Notes under the pieces: model-generated
Databases searched by the model: none
What the model saw: only the letters and a program-made list of their open reading frames with translations
Told to the model about the DNA's origin: nothing
Shown: in pieces, positions 51,261-62,932 of the stretch
Position numbering within the stretch: position 1 is the first letter of the stretch
How the letters are laid out: each line of letters opens with the position of its first letter
Program-made: the position numbers and the translations under genes
Source of the DNA: Paenibacillus thiaminolyticus
GTDB taxonomy: Bacteria > Bacillota > Bacilli > Paenibacillales > Paenibacillaceae
Length of the DNA: 64,000 bases
Assembly: GCF_007066085.1 (NCBI RefSeq)
Contig: NZ_CP041405.1
Span: 3,060,001-3,124,000 of the forward strand
Reading direction: 5' to 3'

Positions 51261-52689
51261 GAACCGTCTCTTTGCCGAGCAGCACGATCGTCTCGTTCAG
51301 ATCCCGTCCATGCATCTGGCCGGATACGGCAACGCGGACCGGCATGAACAGCCCTTTGCCCTTGGCGCCGGTCTCCTTCTGCACTTCCTTCAATGCAGCC
51401 TTGACCATGTCGGCGTCCCACGCGTCCGCCGCTTCGAGCTTGGCGTGCAGCGCCTGCAGCACCGCCGGAACCTGCGGCTCCTCGAGGATGGCCTTCGCCT
51501 CTTCGTCTATCGCCAGCTCATCGCGGAAGAACATCTCCGACAGCTCAACGATGTCCGAAGCGCAGGTCATCTGCTCCTGATACAGCTTCACGAGCGCCTT
51601 CGCCCAAGCATGCTGCTCTTCGCTCAGCGCCTCCGGCAGGCGTCCCGCCTTCTGCAAGTGCGGGATGGCGAGCGCCGCAATCCGCTCCGGATCCGCCTGC
51701 TTCATGTATACGTTATTCAAGTGAGCCAATTTGTTCGTGTCAAATACGGCCGGACTCTTCGACAGCCGGTTCGCATCGAAGATCCGAATCAACTCCTCGC
51801 GGGAGAAAATCTCCTCTTCCCCTTCCGGCGACCAGCCAAGCAGCGCGATGAAGTTCAGCATCGCTTCCGGCAAATAGCCGAGCTGCTCGTATTGCTCCAT
51901 GAACTGGATGATCGACTCGTCCCGCTTGCTCAGCTTCTTCCGGTTCTCGTTCACGATGAGCGTCATATGCCCGAATACCGGTGCTTCCCACCCGAATGCT
52001 TCGTAGATCATCAATTGGCGCAGCGTATTCGTGATATGATCTTCGCCGCGCAGCACATGCGAGATGCGCATCAAGTAATCATCGAGCACGACGGCAAAGT
52101 TGTAGGTCGGGATGCCGTCCTTCTTCACGATGACCCAGTCGCCGGTCGTCTCGGACTCGAACGTAATCTCGCCCTTGACGAGATCGTGGAACGTATAGGA
52201 GCGCTGCTCCGGCACCGCGAAGCGGATGCTCGGCTGGCGGCCTTCCGCTTCCAAGCGCGCCCGGTCCTCTGCCGTCAGATGGCGGCAAGTACCAGCGTAC
52301 TTCGGCGTCTCCCCTCGCGCCATCTGCGCTTCCCGATCCGCCTCCAGTTCCTGCTCGGTACAGTAACAGTGGTAGGCGAGACCGCGCTCCAGCAGCTCGT
52401 CCACATGCTTGTTATAAATATCGAGACGCTCAGTCTGACGATACGGCCCGTATTCTCCGCCGACATCGACGCTCTCGTCCCAATCCATGCCGAGCCATTG
52501 CATATACTTGAACTGATTCTCTTCGCCGCCTTCCACATTGCGCTTCACGTCCGTATCCTCGATGCGGATGATGAATTCCCCGCCTTGATGACGTGCGAAT
52601 AAATAGTTGAATAATGCCGTGCGCGCATTGCCGATATGCAGATGTCCTGTCGGACTTGGCGCATAGCGGACACGAATGTCGTTGCTCAT
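51235..52689 (-). CDS. gltX: Glutamyl-tRNA synthetase
   Basis: 484 residues, class [21 protein letters not shown] holds the HIGH motif and KLSKRD the KMSKS motif. Probably non-discriminating (charges tRNA-Gln too), as usual in Bacillales; not checkable here. ATG 52687-52689 after AGGGGA. Its 3' end merges into a repeat array. Confidence 0.96.
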   Translation of the reverse strand: MSNDIRVRYAPSPTGHLHIGNARTALFNYLFARHQGGEFIIRIEDTDVKRNVEGGEENQFKYMQWLGMDWDESVDVGGEYGPYRQTERLDIYNKHVDELLERGLAYHCYCTEQELEADREAQMARGETPKYAGTCRHLTAEDRARLEAEGRQPSIRFAVPEQRSYTFHDLVKGEITFESETTGDWVIVKKDGIPTYNFAVVLDDYLMRISHVLRGEDHITNTLRQLMIYEAFGWEAPVFGHMTLIVNENRKKLSKRDESIIQFMEQYEQLGYLPEAMLNFIALLGWSPEGEEEIFSREELIRIFDANRLSKSPAVFDTNKLAHLNNVYMKQADPERIAALAIPHLQKAGRLPEALSEEQHAWAKALVKLYQEQMTCASDIVELSEMFFRDELAIDEEAKAILEEPQVPAVLQALHAKLEAADAWDADMVKAALKEVQKETGAKGKGLFMPVRVAVSGQMHGRDLNETIVLLGKETVLNRLRQGA

Positions 52690-52746
52690 TAGGATTCCCC
52701 TCCGGACACATTGCCTAGTCTTGATCTATCCAATAATGATACCATA

Positions 52747-53229
52747 TCACTGCGAAACGTGAAATAAGCACACAACCGCTTGCGCCGCGATGCCTTCCCC
52801 CCGGCCCGTGAAGCCGAGCTGCTCGGTGGTCGTCGCCTTGACGTTGATCTGCGACACGTCCGCTTCCAGGAGACGCGCCAGATTGGCGGCCATCTCCGGC
52901 ACATACGGCAGCATCTTCGGCTTCTGCGCGATAATCGTGCAGTCGAGGTTGCCGAGCCGGTAGCCCCGCTCCTTCGCCAGCGCCCATACCTTCTCCAGCA
53001 GGACGCTGCTGTCTGCGTCCTTATATGCTTCGTCCGTATCCGGGAAGTGCTTGCCGATATCGCCCAGCCCGAGCGCCCCGAGCACCGCGTCGCTGACCGT
53101 ATGCAGCAGCACGTCCGCATCGGAGTGCCCCAGCAGCCCCTTGTCATACGGAATATGCACGCCTCCGATAATGCAAGGACGGCCTTCCACCAATTGGTGG
53201 ACATCGAAGCCTTGTCCCACTCGTATCAT
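52747..53229 (-). CDS. ispF: 2-C-methyl-D-erythritol 2,4-cyclodiphosphate synthase
   Basis: 160 residues. Metal ligands in GQGFDVHQL and LLHTVSDA and the core [10 protein letters not shown] are present. MEP pathway of isoprenoid synthesis, next to ispD. ATG at 53227-53229 ([13 protein letters not shown]) after AAGGGAG; nine earlier codons are unsupported. Confidence 0.97.
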   Translation of the reverse strand: MIRVGQGFDVHQLVEGRPCIIGGVHIPYDKGLLGHSDADVLLHTVSDAVLGALGLGDIGKHFPDTDEAYKDADSSVLLEKVWALAKERGYRLGNLDCTIIAQKPKMLPYVPEMAANLARLLEADVSQINVKATTTEQLGFTGRGEGIAAQAVVCLFHVSQ

Positions 53230-53299
53230 GTTCTGCCTCTCCCTTCGTCGTTCCATCCGTTGTTGCCGCTCTTTTTACCCTTCTTTGTACCCTTCTTTT

Positions 53300-54013
53300 T
53301 TACCGCTCTTCCCCTGACCGTGCTGCGCGGCGGGCGAGCCACCAGGACGCCCATTCCAGATCGTCGGGCGTCGTCAGCTTCACATTCGTGTATTCCCCTT
53401 CCACGATGCGGACCTGCATCCCGGCCCGCTCCACCAGCATCGCATCGTCGGTGCCGATGAATCCGTCCTTAGCGGCCTGTTCATGCGCCGCCATCACGTC
53501 GGCAAGACGAAAAGCCTGTGGGGTCTGAATCGCCCACAAGCTGCGTCGGTCCGGCGTCGCCGTAATGACGCCTCCGTTCACCTGCTTAATCGTATCCTTC
53601 ACCGGCACGGCCAGGACGGCCGCCCCATGCTCTCTGGCAGCCCGATAGCATGCCTCTACGCTGTCCGTCTCCACGAATGGCCGCACGCCGTCGTGAATCA
53701 ACACATAGTCCAGGCCTAGCGCCCGGACCGCCTGGAGCCCGGCGTACACGGAATGCTGCCGCTCCGCGCCGCCGGCGACGATAGCCCGGACCTTGTCCAA
53801 GCCGCACTCCTCCTGCCAAGCGGCGCAGCGGGCCGTATCCTCCGGGGAGACGACCCAGACGATGGCTTCGCATGCCGGCATCGTCTGGAACCGCTCCAGC
53901 GTATGTATAATGACCGGCTTGTCCAGCAGCGGTAAATATTGCTTGCTCTCGGCGGCGCCCATGCGCGATCCTCTGCCGGCCGCCACGATAACCACTCCAA
54001 AGCCCTGTTCCAT
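53300..54013 (-). CDS. ispD: 2-C-methyl-D-erythritol 4-phosphate cytidylyltransferase
   Basis: 237 residues. Nucleotide-binding VVIVAAGRGSRMG near the start, IHDGVRPFV and the TPQAF segment are present. Uses CTP in the MEP pathway. ATG at 54011-54013 (MEQGFGVVIVAAGRG), 9 nt after GGAGG. Confidence 0.96.
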   Translation of the reverse strand: MEQGFGVVIVAAGRGSRMGAAESKQYLPLLDKPVIIHTLERFQTMPACEAIVWVVSPEDTARCAAWQEECGLDKVRAIVAGGAERQHSVYAGLQAVRALGLDYVLIHDGVRPFVETDSVEACYRAAREHGAAVLAVPVKDTIKQVNGGVITATPDRRSLWAIQTPQAFRLADVMAAHEQAAKDGFIGTDDAMLVERAGMQVRIVEGEYTNVKLTTPDDLEWASWWLARRAARSGEER

Positions 54014-54055
54014 CCCTGTCAACCTCCATGATGGTGCTCTTCCCATCATACCTGT

Positions 54056-55147
54056 TTATTGGGCTTTTTCCAACAGTTTCGGCTTGGCAAAAATCATGCG
54101 TCCGGCCGACGTCTGCAGTACGCTCGTCACGAGCACCTCCATCGTCATGCCGATATACTCGCGTCCGCCTTCGACGACGATCATCGTGCCGTCATCCAGA
54201 TAAGCGACGCCTTGGCCATGCTCCTTGCCGTCCTTGATGACCTGGACGACGATCTCCTCGCCAGGCAAGACGACCGGCTTGACCGCATTGGCCAGGTCGT
54301 TGATGTTCAGAACCGACACGCCCTGCAGCTCGCATACTTTATTCAAGTTGAAGTCGTTCGTGACCACTTTGCCTTTCAACACTTTGGCCAGCTTCACCAG
54401 CTTGCTGTCCACCTCGGAGATTTCCTCGAAGTCTCCTTCGTAGATCAGCACCTTCACTTCCAGTTCTTTCTGGATCTTATTCAAAATATCCAAGCCTCTC
54501 CGGCCGCGGTTCCGCTTCAGCAGGTCCGACGAATCAGCGATATGCTGCAGCTCTTCCAGCACGAATTCCGGGATCACGATCGTCCCTTCAATAAATCCTG
54601 TCTTGCAGATATCGGCGATGCGGCCGTCGATGATGACACTCGTGTCCAATATTTTATGCTCTTCGAAACGAACCTCTTCTTCCTCCGGCACCGGCTCGCT
54701 CAGCCATGGCAGGGCGGCGATCCATTCCGCCATATCCTGCTGCTTCATCAGCGCGATCTGCACGCCCGCGCTGGCGAACAGCACCAATAGTACGGCCGAC
54801 AGCATCAGCCCGCCGCTTCCGAATTCACGCAGCAGCGGCGTCAGCAGCGCGCCGAAGCAGATTCCGGCGAAGGCGCCGGCCGTGCCCGTAACCAAGGTTC
54901 CTGTGGACACGAGCGCGATGCGCTCCCGCCATCCATTCCAGCTTTTTGCCAACGGCATATAAAGTACACGACTGATTACGAATAAGCAAAATGCCCCGCC
55001 TAACGCCCATGTGAGCCGGCCGGCAGATAGTCCCGGATTCACCAATCCCGTGAAGCCCATGGTCTGGGCATACCAATAGCCATGGAGCTCCCAACCGGCC
55101 CAGGCGCCGATAAGGCCCGCTATTCCGGTAAACCAACGTTTGAACAT
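54056..55147 (-). CDS. yacL: PIN/TRAM-domain membrane protein (YacL family)
   Basis: 363 residues. Four N-terminal membrane segments (about residues 1-145), then a PIN nuclease-like domain beginning [13 protein letters not shown] with further acidic residues (VTNDFNLN), and a C-terminal TRAM RNA-binding domain. Probably a membrane-bound RNA-processing enzyme; not proven. ATG 55145-55147 after GGAGGTGG. First gene of yacL-ispD-ispF-gltX; its own promoter is not clear. Confidence 0.88.
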   Translation of the reverse strand: MFKRWFTGIAGLIGAWAGWELHGYWYAQTMGFTGLVNPGLSAGRLTWALGGAFCLFVISRVLYMPLAKSWNGWRERIALVSTGTLVTGTAGAFAGICFGALLTPLLREFGSGGLMLSAVLLVLFASAGVQIALMKQQDMAEWIAALPWLSEPVPEEEEVRFEEHKILDTSVIIDGRIADICKTGFIEGTIVIPEFVLEELQHIADSSDLLKRNRGRRGLDILNKIQKELEVKVLIYEGDFEEISEVDSKLVKLAKVLKGKVVTNDFNLNKVCELQGVSVLNINDLANAVKPVVLPGEEIVVQVIKDGKEHGQGVAYLDDGTMIVVEGGREYIGMTMEVLVTSVLQTSAGRMIFAKPKLLEKAQ

Positions 55148-55245
55148 GTGCGTCCACCTCCTCACTTTCAATCGATTTCCTTACAATTATGGCCCAAGCT
55201 CCCGGCTCCTAATCGTTGATTTCCATATTTTCCTGCCTGTCCAAG

Positions 55246-55275
55246 TTGAAATATGGTAATTCAGAGACGTATAAT
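55246..55275 (+). promoter_or_regulatory. Promoter of the plus-strand gene at 55350
   Basis: TTGAAA (55246-55251), 18 nt, TATAAT (55270-55275), leader about 70 nt. Confidence 0.65.
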
Positions 55276-55349
55276 GGACATGAAACCGTGTTGTGAGCGA
55301 TTCATGCGGCCTGTGTGCCGCATCATATCAAGAATAGAGGTGGATGGAA

Positions 55350-55745
55350 ATGAGTACTCCCAATTTGCAAGCGCTCCAAGAGCAAGTAGCCGATCTTGTA
55401 CTGCGACACCGGAGCCTGTTGGACATTCTGTCCAAGTACGGCCAGTCCGACGCCTCGGTTAACCGTGCCGTTACGAAAGCAATCACTGAATGCGGATGCC
55501 TGGAGCTTCATGCCAAGCGTCAGCCTTATAAGGCAGAGATGGACGTGGAGGAAGCTCGCCAGTCCCTCGAAAGCCATGTACACGGCCATTTATGCGAAAA
55601 TTGCAAAGATATCGTGAAGCACGAACTGGGCAAGCATCTGTTCTATATGTCGGCTCTGTGCAACCTCCTCGACATCAGCCTTGACGATGTGGTGAAGCAG
55701 GAATCCAGCCGGTGCGATACGCTCGGTATCTTTAACTTGTCTTGA
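55350..55745 (+). CDS. Small helical protein of unknown function, MazG-like end
   Basis: 131 residues, wholly helical by composition. The centre has CGCLEL and CENC cysteines; the end HLFYMSALCNLLDISLDDVV recalls a helix of MazG-type NTP pyrophosphatases, but the acidic metal-binding motif of that family is not seen. I recall close relatives in Paenibacillus, without a known role. ATG at 55350, 6 nt after GAGGTGG; an ATG two codons earlier abuts that site. It has its own promoter and terminator and is divergent from yacL, a lone plus-strand gene in a minus-strand region. Confidence 0.8.
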   Translation: MSTPNLQALQEQVADLVLRHRSLLDILSKYGQSDASVNRAVTKAITECGCLELHAKRQPYKAEMDVEEARQSLESHVHGHLCENCKDIVKHELGKHLFYMSALCNLLDISLDDVVKQESSRCDTLGIFNLS

Positions 55746-55750
55746 AGAAG

Positions 55751-55773
55751 CAGCCGCAGCCGCGGCTGTTTTT
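55751..55773 (+). terminator. Terminator of the plus-strand gene at 55350
   Basis: CAGCCGC/GCGGCTG (55751-55757 with 55762-55768) followed by TTTTT, six bases after the stop codon. Confidence 0.8.
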
Positions 55774-55788
55774 GTGTTCAGGCACGCG

Positions 55789-55817
55789 AAAAAGCCCTCT
55801 CCGCCAATGGAGAGGGC
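55789..55817 (-). terminator. Terminator after pssA
   Basis: GCCCTCTCC/GGAGAGGGC (55794-55802 with 55809-55817, loop of 6) followed by TTTTT on the minus strand (A-run 55789-55793). Confidence 0.85.
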
Positions 55818-55861
55818 TTCTTCCGTATAATATCATGAACGATAGCAAGTGCAGGATGCCG

Positions 55862-56590
55862 TTACGAATGCTTCGAGCGGACCCATTCTTCCGAATCACG
55901 CTGCTTGCCTCGACGCCGGTTCAGCATCCTAACGTTTTTTTTTAAGCCGAGCAGAGCGTACAGGACCAGCGGCACGAAAATAAGCTTCGGCGTCTGCTCC
56001 GGCTTCCAGAGCGCGATGCCGACAGCTGCCGCGATGACGAAAGGCGTCAGCCAGAGCGCTTTTTTGGAAATGCCGACCTTTTTGAAATTCGGGTATTTCA
56101 CGGTGCTAACCATTAAGTACGATAACAAAAGCATGGCGATGATGAGATACGGTGCCGGAATACTTTCATGGAACAGCGCCAAGGTGCAGGCCACACCGCC
56201 TGCAGCCGGAATCGGCAAGCCGATGAAGTAACCCGGAATGCCTGCCTTCACATTGAAGCGGGCCAGCCGGAGCGCCCCGCAGATCGGGAAGATGGCGGTC
56301 ACTACCCATCCCAATGCTGGAGTCATATCGCTAAAAGCTACAACGTACATAATAAATGCCGGCGCCACACCGAAGGAAATGACATCGGACAAGGAATCAA
56401 GCTCTTTGCCGAATTCGCTCTGCGCGTTCAAGGCCCGGGCCACGCGGCCGTCGAGACCATCCAGCAGCATTGCGATGATAATCATGAGAGCAGCCAAATC
56501 ATAATTATTATGAAACGCAAGCATGATGGAAATGATTCCGAGGAACAGGTTACCAACGGTAAACAAGCTCGGAATGGACTTTGTAATCAT
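55862..56590 (-). CDS. pssA: CDP-diacylglycerol-serine O-phosphatidyltransferase
   Basis: 242 residues, integral membrane CDP-alcohol phosphatidyltransferase. The catalytic pattern DG-x2-AR-x8-G-x3-D-x3-D is visible as DGLDGRVARALNAQSEFGKE followed by LDSLSD. Makes phosphatidylserine, precursor of phosphatidylethanolamine. ATG at 56588-56590 (MITKSIPSLFTVGN) after AGAGGTG. Downstream of disA. Confidence 0.93.
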   Translation of the reverse strand: MITKSIPSLFTVGNLFLGIISIMLAFHNNYDLAALMIIIAMLLDGLDGRVARALNAQSEFGKELDSLSDVISFGVAPAFIMYVVAFSDMTPALGWVVTAIFPICGALRLARFNVKAGIPGYFIGLPIPAAGGVACTLALFHESIPAPYLIIAMLLLSYLMVSTVKYPNFKKVGISKKALWLTPFVIAAAVGIALWKPEQTPKLIFVPLVLYALLGLKKNVRMLNRRRGKQRDSEEWVRSKHS

Positions 56591-56644
56591 AGGTTCACCT
56601 CTAATTTTACTATGCCCAACGTTCATCTTTTCATTGTAGGAAAA

Positions 56645-57718
56645 TCAAATTTGCCTGTCAATGAATACCTGCTCCTGAATGCGCTTGAGCCCTTCCTTGA
56701 TAGCGCGTGCACGCACTTCGCCAATTCCGTCCACGTCGTCCAGTTCTTCAATCGTAGCCATCATGACGTGAGGCAAGTATTGGAACGTGTCCACCAGGTT
56801 CTGTATGATGACGTTCGGCAAGCGAGGAATCTTGCTCAACACGCGGTAACCGCGTGGCGACACGGATTCATCCTGAATTGCGCTTGTCGTCGGGTAACCG
56901 AGCAGCCGAATCAGATGATGCGCGTCCAGCAGTTCGTCGGCCGTGCTCTTCTTCAGCTGAACGAGGATATCGCGGACTTTGTCATCCCCGTTGTCGCGGG
57001 CATAGTCCTTGAGCAGCAGCCACGCATCCTCCTCCGTATTGCTGACGAGCTCTTCCAACTGCATGCTGATGAGACGGCCTTCCGTTCCCAGCTCGTTGAT
57101 GTAACGCTTTATCTCCATTTTAATACGTAATACCATCTCGATCCGTTGCAAAACATTGACGACATCGTACAACGTCACTTGCTCCTCGAACTCGGAAGCG
57201 GTCAAGTTCGTCATTCCCTGAACGAGCACGGCTCGATATTTCTCCAAGGTCTGTATCGCCTGATTCGCCTTCGTCAGGATAACGCCGATCTCCTTCAGCG
57301 CATAGCGGAGGCTGCCTTGATACAGGGTAATAATATTGCGGCGCTGGGAGATCGAGACGACCAGCTTGCCCGTCTGCTTCGCGACCCGCTCCGCCGTGCG
57401 GTGGCGAATCCCCGTCTCAATCGACGGGATGGAGGAATCCGGGATCAGCTGCGTGTTCGCATACAGGATCCGCTTCACGTCTTCGCTCAAAATGATCGCG
57501 CCGTCCATCTTGGCCAACTCATACAAGTAGCTCGGCGAGAAATCGCTGTTGATGGAAAAGCCGCCATCGACGACCTCCATCACTTCCGGGCTGTAGCCGA
57601 CGACGATAAGCGCGCCTGTCTTCGCCCGGAGCACGTTCTCCAGTCCGTCGCGGAACGGAGTGCCCGGCGCCACCATGCGCAACAGATCGTTCATAATATC
57701 CTGCTGACTGTCCTTCAT
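56645..57718 (-). CDS. disA: Diadenylate cyclase DisA (DNA integrity scanning)
   Basis: 357 residues. N-terminal DAC domain with [11 protein letters not shown] and [10 protein letters not shown] catalytic motifs, a helical linker, and a C-terminal HhH DNA-binding domain ([15 protein letters not shown]). Makes c-di-AMP and pauses at branched DNA to delay sporulation. 16 nt after radA. Confidence 0.97.
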   Translation of the reverse strand: MKDSQQDIMNDLLRMVAPGTPFRDGLENVLRAKTGALIVVGYSPEVMEVVDGGFSINSDFSPSYLYELAKMDGAIILSEDVKRILYANTQLIPDSSIPSIETGIRHRTAERVAKQTGKLVVSISQRRNIITLYQGSLRYALKEIGVILTKANQAIQTLEKYRAVLVQGMTNLTASEFEEQVTLYDVVNVLQRIEMVLRIKMEIKRYINELGTEGRLISMQLEELVSNTEEDAWLLLKDYARDNGDDKVRDILVQLKKSTADELLDAHHLIRLLGYPTTSAIQDESVSPRGYRVLSKIPRLPNVIIQNLVDTFQYLPHVMMATIEELDDVDGIGEVRARAIKEGLKRIQEQVFIDRQI

Positions 57719-57734
57719 TCTATATCTAAGCCCC

Positions 57735-59102
57735 CTAACCTAACGCTGCGGTCAATGCTTCCGCTACCGTATTTACGCCCACTATCTCAATATGTCCAGA
57801 AGGGGTCCATCCCCGCAGGCTTTTCTCTGGCAAAATAATCCGCTTGAAGCCCAGCTTCTCGGCTTCCTTCACGCGCTGCTCCGCACGGGACACCGCGCGC
57901 ACTTCTCCTGTCAGTCCCACTTCGCCGAAGACGACGTCATACGCCTGGGTCGGCATATCGCGGAAGCTCGACGCCAAGGCGACTGCAATGGCGAGATCGA
58001 CCGCTGGCTCATCGAGCTTCAGCCCGCCGGCCACATTCACATAGGCGTCCTGGTTCTGAAGGAACATGCCCATGCGCTTCTCCAGCACGGCAATGATGAG
58101 CGACAACCGCTGATGATCGATTCCCGTCGACATTCTCCGCGGCGAAGGGAAGTTCGTCGCCGACACGAGCGCCTGCATCTCGACAAGAACCGGGCGCGTC
58201 CCTTCCAAGCTGGCGACGACCGTCGAACCGGAGACGCCAAGCGGGCGTTCCTGAAGGAACATCTCTGACGGATTCTTCACTTCCGTCAAGCCGCCTTCCG
58301 TCATCTCGAAGATGCCGATCTCGTTCGTGGAACCGAAGCGGTTCTTCACGGCCCGCAGGATGCGGTACGAATGATGGCGCTCGCCTTCGAAATAAAGCAC
58401 GCAGTCCACCATATGCTCCAGCATGCGGGGGCCGGCAATGGCTCCTTCCTTCGTCACATGGCCGACGAGAACGGTCGCGATGCCTCTTCCCTTCGCAATG
58501 CGCATGCACACGCTTGTGCATTCGCGAACTTGAGCCACGCTACCGGGAGCCGATTCGACCGACGGCTGATATACCGTCTGGATCGAGTCGATGACGAGAA
58601 AATCGGGGCTCATGGCCTCGATCGCCTCTTCGATATACTGCAAATTCGTCTCGCTCAGGACGAACAGACGCTCGGACAGCACCCCGAGCCGGTCGGCGCG
58701 CAGCTTCGTCTGGCGCGTCGATTCCTCGCCAGACACATACAGCACCTTCAAGCCGCTGACTGCCAGCGCATTGGACGCCTGGAGCAGCAGCGTCGATTTG
58801 CCGATGCCCGGGTCACCGCCCACGAGGATGAGCGAGCCCGGCACCAGGCCGCCGCCGAGCACACGGTTCAATTCGTCAATCGTCGTGGACAGGCGCGCTT
58901 CCTGTTTACTTTCTATTTGTATGATCGATTGCGGTTTTTCTTTCGTCCCAATGAAGGATGTGTGGACGCCCGCCGTCTTAACGACCGTCTCCCGCTCCTC
59001 CACCATCGTGTTCCACTCGCCGCAGCCCGGGCATTTGCCCATCCATTTCGGCGATTCATATCCGCAATCCGTACAGAAAAACTTGGTTTTTACTTTGGCC
59101 AT
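57735..59102 (-). CDS. radA: DNA repair protein RadA
   Basis: 455 residues. Zinc finger Cys10/13/24/27 ([20 protein letters not shown]), RecA-like ATPase with Walker [11 protein letters not shown], the RadA signature KNRFG, and a Lon-protease-like C-terminal domain. Branch migration in recombination. ATG at 59100-59102 after GGAGTG. Preceded by the clpC terminator; its promoter was not clearly found. Confidence 0.96.
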   Translation of the reverse strand: MAKVKTKFFCTDCGYESPKWMGKCPGCGEWNTMVEERETVVKTAGVHTSFIGTKEKPQSIIQIESKQEARLSTTIDELNRVLGGGLVPGSLILVGGDPGIGKSTLLLQASNALAVSGLKVLYVSGEESTRQTKLRADRLGVLSERLFVLSETNLQYIEEAIEAMSPDFLVIDSIQTVYQPSVESAPGSVAQVRECTSVCMRIAKGRGIATVLVGHVTKEGAIAGPRMLEHMVDCVLYFEGERHHSYRILRAVKNRFGSTNEIGIFEMTEGGLTEVKNPSEMFLQERPLGVSGSTVVASLEGTRPVLVEMQALVSATNFPSPRRMSTGIDHQRLSLIIAVLEKRMGMFLQNQDAYVNVAGGLKLDEPAVDLAIAVALASSFRDMPTQAYDVVFGEVGLTGEVRAVSRAEQRVKEAEKLGFKRIILPEKSLRGWTPSGHIEIVGVNTVAEALTAALG

Positions 59103-59284
59103 ATCAGCCGACACTCCTACTGACGCATCATTGTATAGGTTGCCACATCTATATTAGGTTTATCGGCATAACGCGATACAAAGATAAAGCGTGACAAATT
59201 TTTACTGGCTATTGCCGAAGATTGTACATTACCTTTAAGTTTACCATTTTTAAGTAGGGGGCGAAAGGACTTTCGCATTTCATG

Positions 59285-59319
59285 AAAAAAACGCATCTCC
59301 TCCCGGAGGAAGAGATGCG
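59285..59319 (-). terminator. Terminator after clpC
   Basis: CGCATCTC/GAGATGCG (59292-59299 with 59312-59319) with an inner C/G-rich stem, followed by seven T on the minus strand. Ends the ctsR-mcsA-mcsB-clpC operon. Confidence 0.85.
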
Positions 59320-59346
59320 CTTGGATGGATCCATTCTATGAAAATG

Positions 59347-61785
59347 TCAGGCCTTGGTCGGCGTAGTGCGCAGCACGACCAGGTTGCCGTCCTGTTCGTC
59401 GATCGTGACGGAATCACCTTTCTCAATGTCGCCCTTCAGCAATTCCTCGGACAGGCGATCTTCGATATGCTTCTGAATCGCCCGGCGGAGCGGACGCGCT
59501 CCGTAGGCCGGATCGTAGCCTTCCTTGGCCAGGAACGCCTTGGCCGCATCGGTCAATTGGAAATCGACCTCCTGCTCCTTAAGCCGCTTGCGCAGTTCCT
59601 CGGCCATCAGCGTTACGATCTCGGCAATATGCTTCTCTTCCAGCGAGTGGAAGACGATAATCTCGTCGATCCGGTTCAGGAACTCCGGACGGAAGCTCTT
59701 CTTCAATTCCGCCATCACTTTGTCTTTCATATTGTTGTAGTCGCGCTCATTGTTGTCGGAGGAGGTGAAGCCCAGCGTCGTATTGCGCTTGATCGCCTCT
59801 GCGCCGACATTCGAAGTGAGAATGATGAGCGTGTTGCGGAAGTCGACGACCCGTCCCTTGGAATCGGTCAGGCGTCCGTCCTCCAGCACCTGCAGCAAGA
59901 TATTGAATACTTCCGGGTGCGCCTTCTCGATCTCATCGAGCAGCACGACGGAGTATGGCTTGCGGCGCACCTTCTCGGTCAGCTGGCCGCCTTCTTCATA
60001 ACCGACATATCCCGGAGGCGCTCCGACCAAGCGGGCGGTCGAATGCTTCTCCATATACTCGGACATATCGATGCGGATGACCGCATTCTCGTCGCCGAAG
60101 AGCGACTCCGCCAGCGCGCGGGCCAATTCCGTCTTCCCGACCCCGGTCGGGCCGAGGAAGATGAACGAGCCCATCGGGCGCTTCGGATCCTTCAAGCCTG
60201 CCCGTGCCCGGCGAATCGCCCGGCTGACCGCCTTGACCGCTTCGTCCTGGCCAATGACGCGCTCATGCAGGACCTCTTCCATATTGAGAAGACGCTGCGT
60301 CTCTTCTTCCTTCAGCTTCACGACCGGCACGCCGGTCCAACTGGAGACGATCTGGGCGATATCTTCCGGCGTTACCTCGGAATCCATGCGGCCCTGCTTT
60401 TCCTTCCACTGGTTCCGCACCGAATCCAGCTCCTCGCGCATCTTCTGCTCCGTATCGCGAAGCGCTGCCGCTTTCTCGAATTCCTGGCTCTGCACGGAAG
60501 CGTCCTTCTCCTTGCGGATGTCGTCCAGACGAGCTTCCAGTTCCTTCAGATTTGGCGGTACCGTGTAGGAATTCAAGCGTACTTTGGACCCTGCCTCGTC
60601 AATCAGGTCGATTGCTTTGTCCGGCAGGAAGCGATCCGTAATATAGCGGTCGGACAGCTTCACGGCCTGCTCAATCGCTTCATCGCTAATTTTGACGCGG
60701 TGATGCGCTTCATAGCGATCCCGCAGCCCTTTCAAAATCTGAATCGTCTCTTCAAGCGTCGGCTGATCGACGGTAATCGGTTGGAAGCGGCGCTCCAGCG
60801 CGGCATCCTTCTCGATATATTTGCGGTACTCATCCAAGGTCGTCGCCCCGATGCATTGCAGCTCGCCCCGGGCCAGCGCCGGCTTCAAAATGTTGGACGC
60901 ATCGATGGCGCCTTCCGCTCCGCCCGCGCCGATGAGCGTGTGCAGCTCGTCGATGAACAGGATGATATTGCCCGCCTGGCGGATCTCATCCATAATTTTT
61001 TTCAACCGATCCTCGAATTCACCCCGGTACTTCGTGCCGGCCACGACAGATCCCATATCGAGCGTCATGACGCGCTTGTCGCGCAGCGTCTCCGGAATCT
61101 CATTGTTGATAATCTTCTGAGCGAGCCCTTCCGCTACCGCGGTCTTCCCGACGCCCGGCTCCCCGATGAGGACCGGATTGTTCTTCGTCCGGCGGCTCAG
61201 CACCTGGATGACGCGCTCAATCTCTTTGCTGCGGCCGATGACCGGGTCGAGATTGCCTTCCTTGGCGGCAGCCGTCAGGTCGCGTGCCAGACCGTCCAGC
61301 GTCGGCGTGCTCACATTTTGTGATTGGCCATGATGGCTGGATACCGCTTCACTGCTGCCCAGCAGCTGCAGCACCTGCTGGCGCGCCTTGTTCAGGCTGA
61401 TGCCGAGGTTGTTCAACACACGGGCCGCTACGCCTTCGCCTTCACGAATGAGGCCAAGCAAAATATGTTCCGTACCCACATACGTATGGCCCAGCTTGCG
61501 GGCTTCATCCATGGACAGCTCAATGACTTTTTTGGCGCGTGGGGTGTAGGCGATGTTGGTCGGCTGCTCCTGCCCGCGGCCAATGAGGGATTCCACTTCG
61601 TCCTGAATCTTCTCCAGACCGAGGCCGAGCGCGACGAGCGCCTTGGCGGCAATGCCTTCGCCTTCCCGGATCAGGCCAAGCAAAATATGCTCGGTTCCGA
61701 TATTGTTATGTCCGAGACGCACGGCTTCTTCCTGAGCCAATGCCAATACTTTCTGGGCACGTTCCGTAAATCTTCCGAACATCAT
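59347..61785 (-). CDS. clpC: ATP-dependent Clp protease ATP-binding subunit ClpC
   Basis: 812 residues. Two N-terminal Clp_N repeats, AAA+ domain 1 ([15 protein letters not shown]), a middle coiled coil with a UVR-like motif, and AAA+ domain 2 ([16 protein letters not shown]). Unfoldase partner of ClpP, with MecA or McsB as adaptor. Start at the first of two ATG, 61783-61785 ([14 protein letters not shown]), after GGAGGTG. Two nt after mcsB. Confidence 0.97.
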   Translation of the reverse strand: MMFGRFTERAQKVLALAQEEAVRLGHNNIGTEHILLGLIREGEGIAAKALVALGLGLEKIQDEVESLIGRGQEQPTNIAYTPRAKKVIELSMDEARKLGHTYVGTEHILLGLIREGEGVAARVLNNLGISLNKARQQVLQLLGSSEAVSSHHGQSQNVSTPTLDGLARDLTAAAKEGNLDPVIGRSKEIERVIQVLSRRTKNNPVLIGEPGVGKTAVAEGLAQKIINNEIPETLRDKRVMTLDMGSVVAGTKYRGEFEDRLKKIMDEIRQAGNIILFIDELHTLIGAGGAEGAIDASNILKPALARGELQCIGATTLDEYRKYIEKDAALERRFQPITVDQPTLEETIQILKGLRDRYEAHHRVKISDEAIEQAVKLSDRYITDRFLPDKAIDLIDEAGSKVRLNSYTVPPNLKELEARLDDIRKEKDASVQSQEFEKAAALRDTEQKMREELDSVRNQWKEKQGRMDSEVTPEDIAQIVSSWTGVPVVKLKEEETQRLLNMEEVLHERVIGQDEAVKAVSRAIRRARAGLKDPKRPMGSFIFLGPTGVGKTELARALAESLFGDENAVIRIDMSEYMEKHSTARLVGAPPGYVGYEEGGQLTEKVRRKPYSVVLLDEIEKAHPEVFNILLQVLEDGRLTDSKGRVVDFRNTLIILTSNVGAEAIKRNTTLGFTSSDNNERDYNNMKDKVMAELKKSFRPEFLNRIDEIIVFHSLEEKHIAEIVTLMAEELRKRLKEQEVDFQLTDAAKAFLAKEGYDPAYGARPLRRAIQKHIEDRLSEELLKGDIEKGDSVTIDEQDGNLVVLRTTPTKA

Positions 61786-61787
61786 AT

Positions 61788-62873
61788 TCAAGCACCTCCA
61801 TTGGTCGTCTTTGATTTGCTTAATTTGTCGCGTATCAGTCTTGCCCGATACATGTCGCGTTCTTCCGTAGACAATGATTTCTTGTATATATGCTGAAGGA
61901 AGCCTGGCTGTGTCATCACAAGCAGTTCATTGAAATCGGAAGGATCAAGATGGTTCAAAATAATCAGATCCGAACCGAGCCGGATATCCGACAGCCGTTG
62001 GGCCGCTTCCTTGGAATCCATTATCGCCGCGTGCTTCAATATCCCGTAGGATCGGCAGATGCGATCCGTCAGGCGCATGCGGTTGTTCTCCAGCAGCTGT
62101 TCGCGCGCCGCCTTCTCATGCCCGATGATTTGCTTTACGACGCTGTACAAGCTGTCGATAATCTCGGCTTCCGATTGGCCAAGCGTAATCTGATTCGACA
62201 CCTGGAACAGATTGCCTATCGCCTCGCTGCCTTCGCCGTAGATGCCGCGCACCGCCAGCCCCACCTGGTTGACCGCCTGCAAAATGCGGTTAATCTGCTG
62301 GGTCATGACGAGGGCCGGCAAATGCATCATGACGGAGGCCCGGATCCCCGTGCCCACATTGGTCGGGCAGCTGGTCAAGTACCCCCGCTTCTCATCGAAT
62401 GCATAATCGACATGCGCCTCGAACACATCGTCGATACGGCTGGCCTGCTCCCACGCTTCCCGAATCTGCAGCCCTGGGTACAAGCATTGAATGCGAAGAT
62501 GGTCTTCCTCGTTCAGCATAATGCTGATAGACTCATCCTCGCTCAGAATGACCGCCCCGTTCCGCGATTCATTCACGAGGGTCGGCGAGATCAAATGCTT
62601 CTCAATCAGCACCTGCTTCTCCAGATCGCTTAGTTCCGCCAGGTTCCATCGATGGAAAGACGTATGGAAGCCCGACATCTCCGGCTGCTCGATGACCGCG
62701 GTCAGCTGGTTCAGCACTTCGGCCGATTGCTGATTCGTCGCAAGCAGCGGGAACGGCACGCCGCATAGGTTGCGCGCTACGCGGATGCGGCTGCTGATGA
62801 CGATCTCGGAGTCCGGTCCCGTTCCGCGCATCCAGTCACTTATCGCATGCTCCATGAATTGGCGTTGGGCCAT
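61788..62873 (-). CDS. mcsB: Protein-arginine kinase McsB
   Basis: 361 residues, phosphagen-kinase-like. SSRIRVARN (ATP-binding arginines), the catalytic Glu segment and [12 protein letters not shown] with the reactive Cys are all present. Phosphorylates arginines to mark proteins (including CtsR) for ClpCP. ATG at 62871-62873 ([14 protein letters not shown]) after AAGGAG. Confidence 0.96.
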   Translation of the reverse strand: MAQRQFMEHAISDWMRGTGPDSEIVISSRIRVARNLCGVPFPLLATNQQSAEVLNQLTAVIEQPEMSGFHTSFHRWNLAELSDLEKQVLIEKHLISPTLVNESRNGAVILSEDESISIMLNEEDHLRIQCLYPGLQIREAWEQASRIDDVFEAHVDYAFDEKRGYLTSCPTNVGTGIRASVMMHLPALVMTQQINRILQAVNQVGLAVRGIYGEGSEAIGNLFQVSNQITLGQSEAEIIDSLYSVVKQIIGHEKAAREQLLENNRMRLTDRICRSYGILKHAAIMDSKEAAQRLSDIRLGSDLIILNHLDPSDFNELLVMTQPGFLQHIYKKSLSTEERDMYRARLIRDKLSKSKTTNGGA

Positions 62874-62932
62874 TTCGTCATCTCCTTTCACCTTGCCGAT
62901 CATTCGTCGTTATCATGATATCGTTCAGGGGG

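Noticed and set aside
55148..55245. yacL promoter
   Set aside because: A CATAAT is present but no convincing -35; I left it unannotated.
59115..59284. radA promoter
   Set aside because: Several A/T-rich hexamers are present but none has a -35 and -10 at acceptable spacing.
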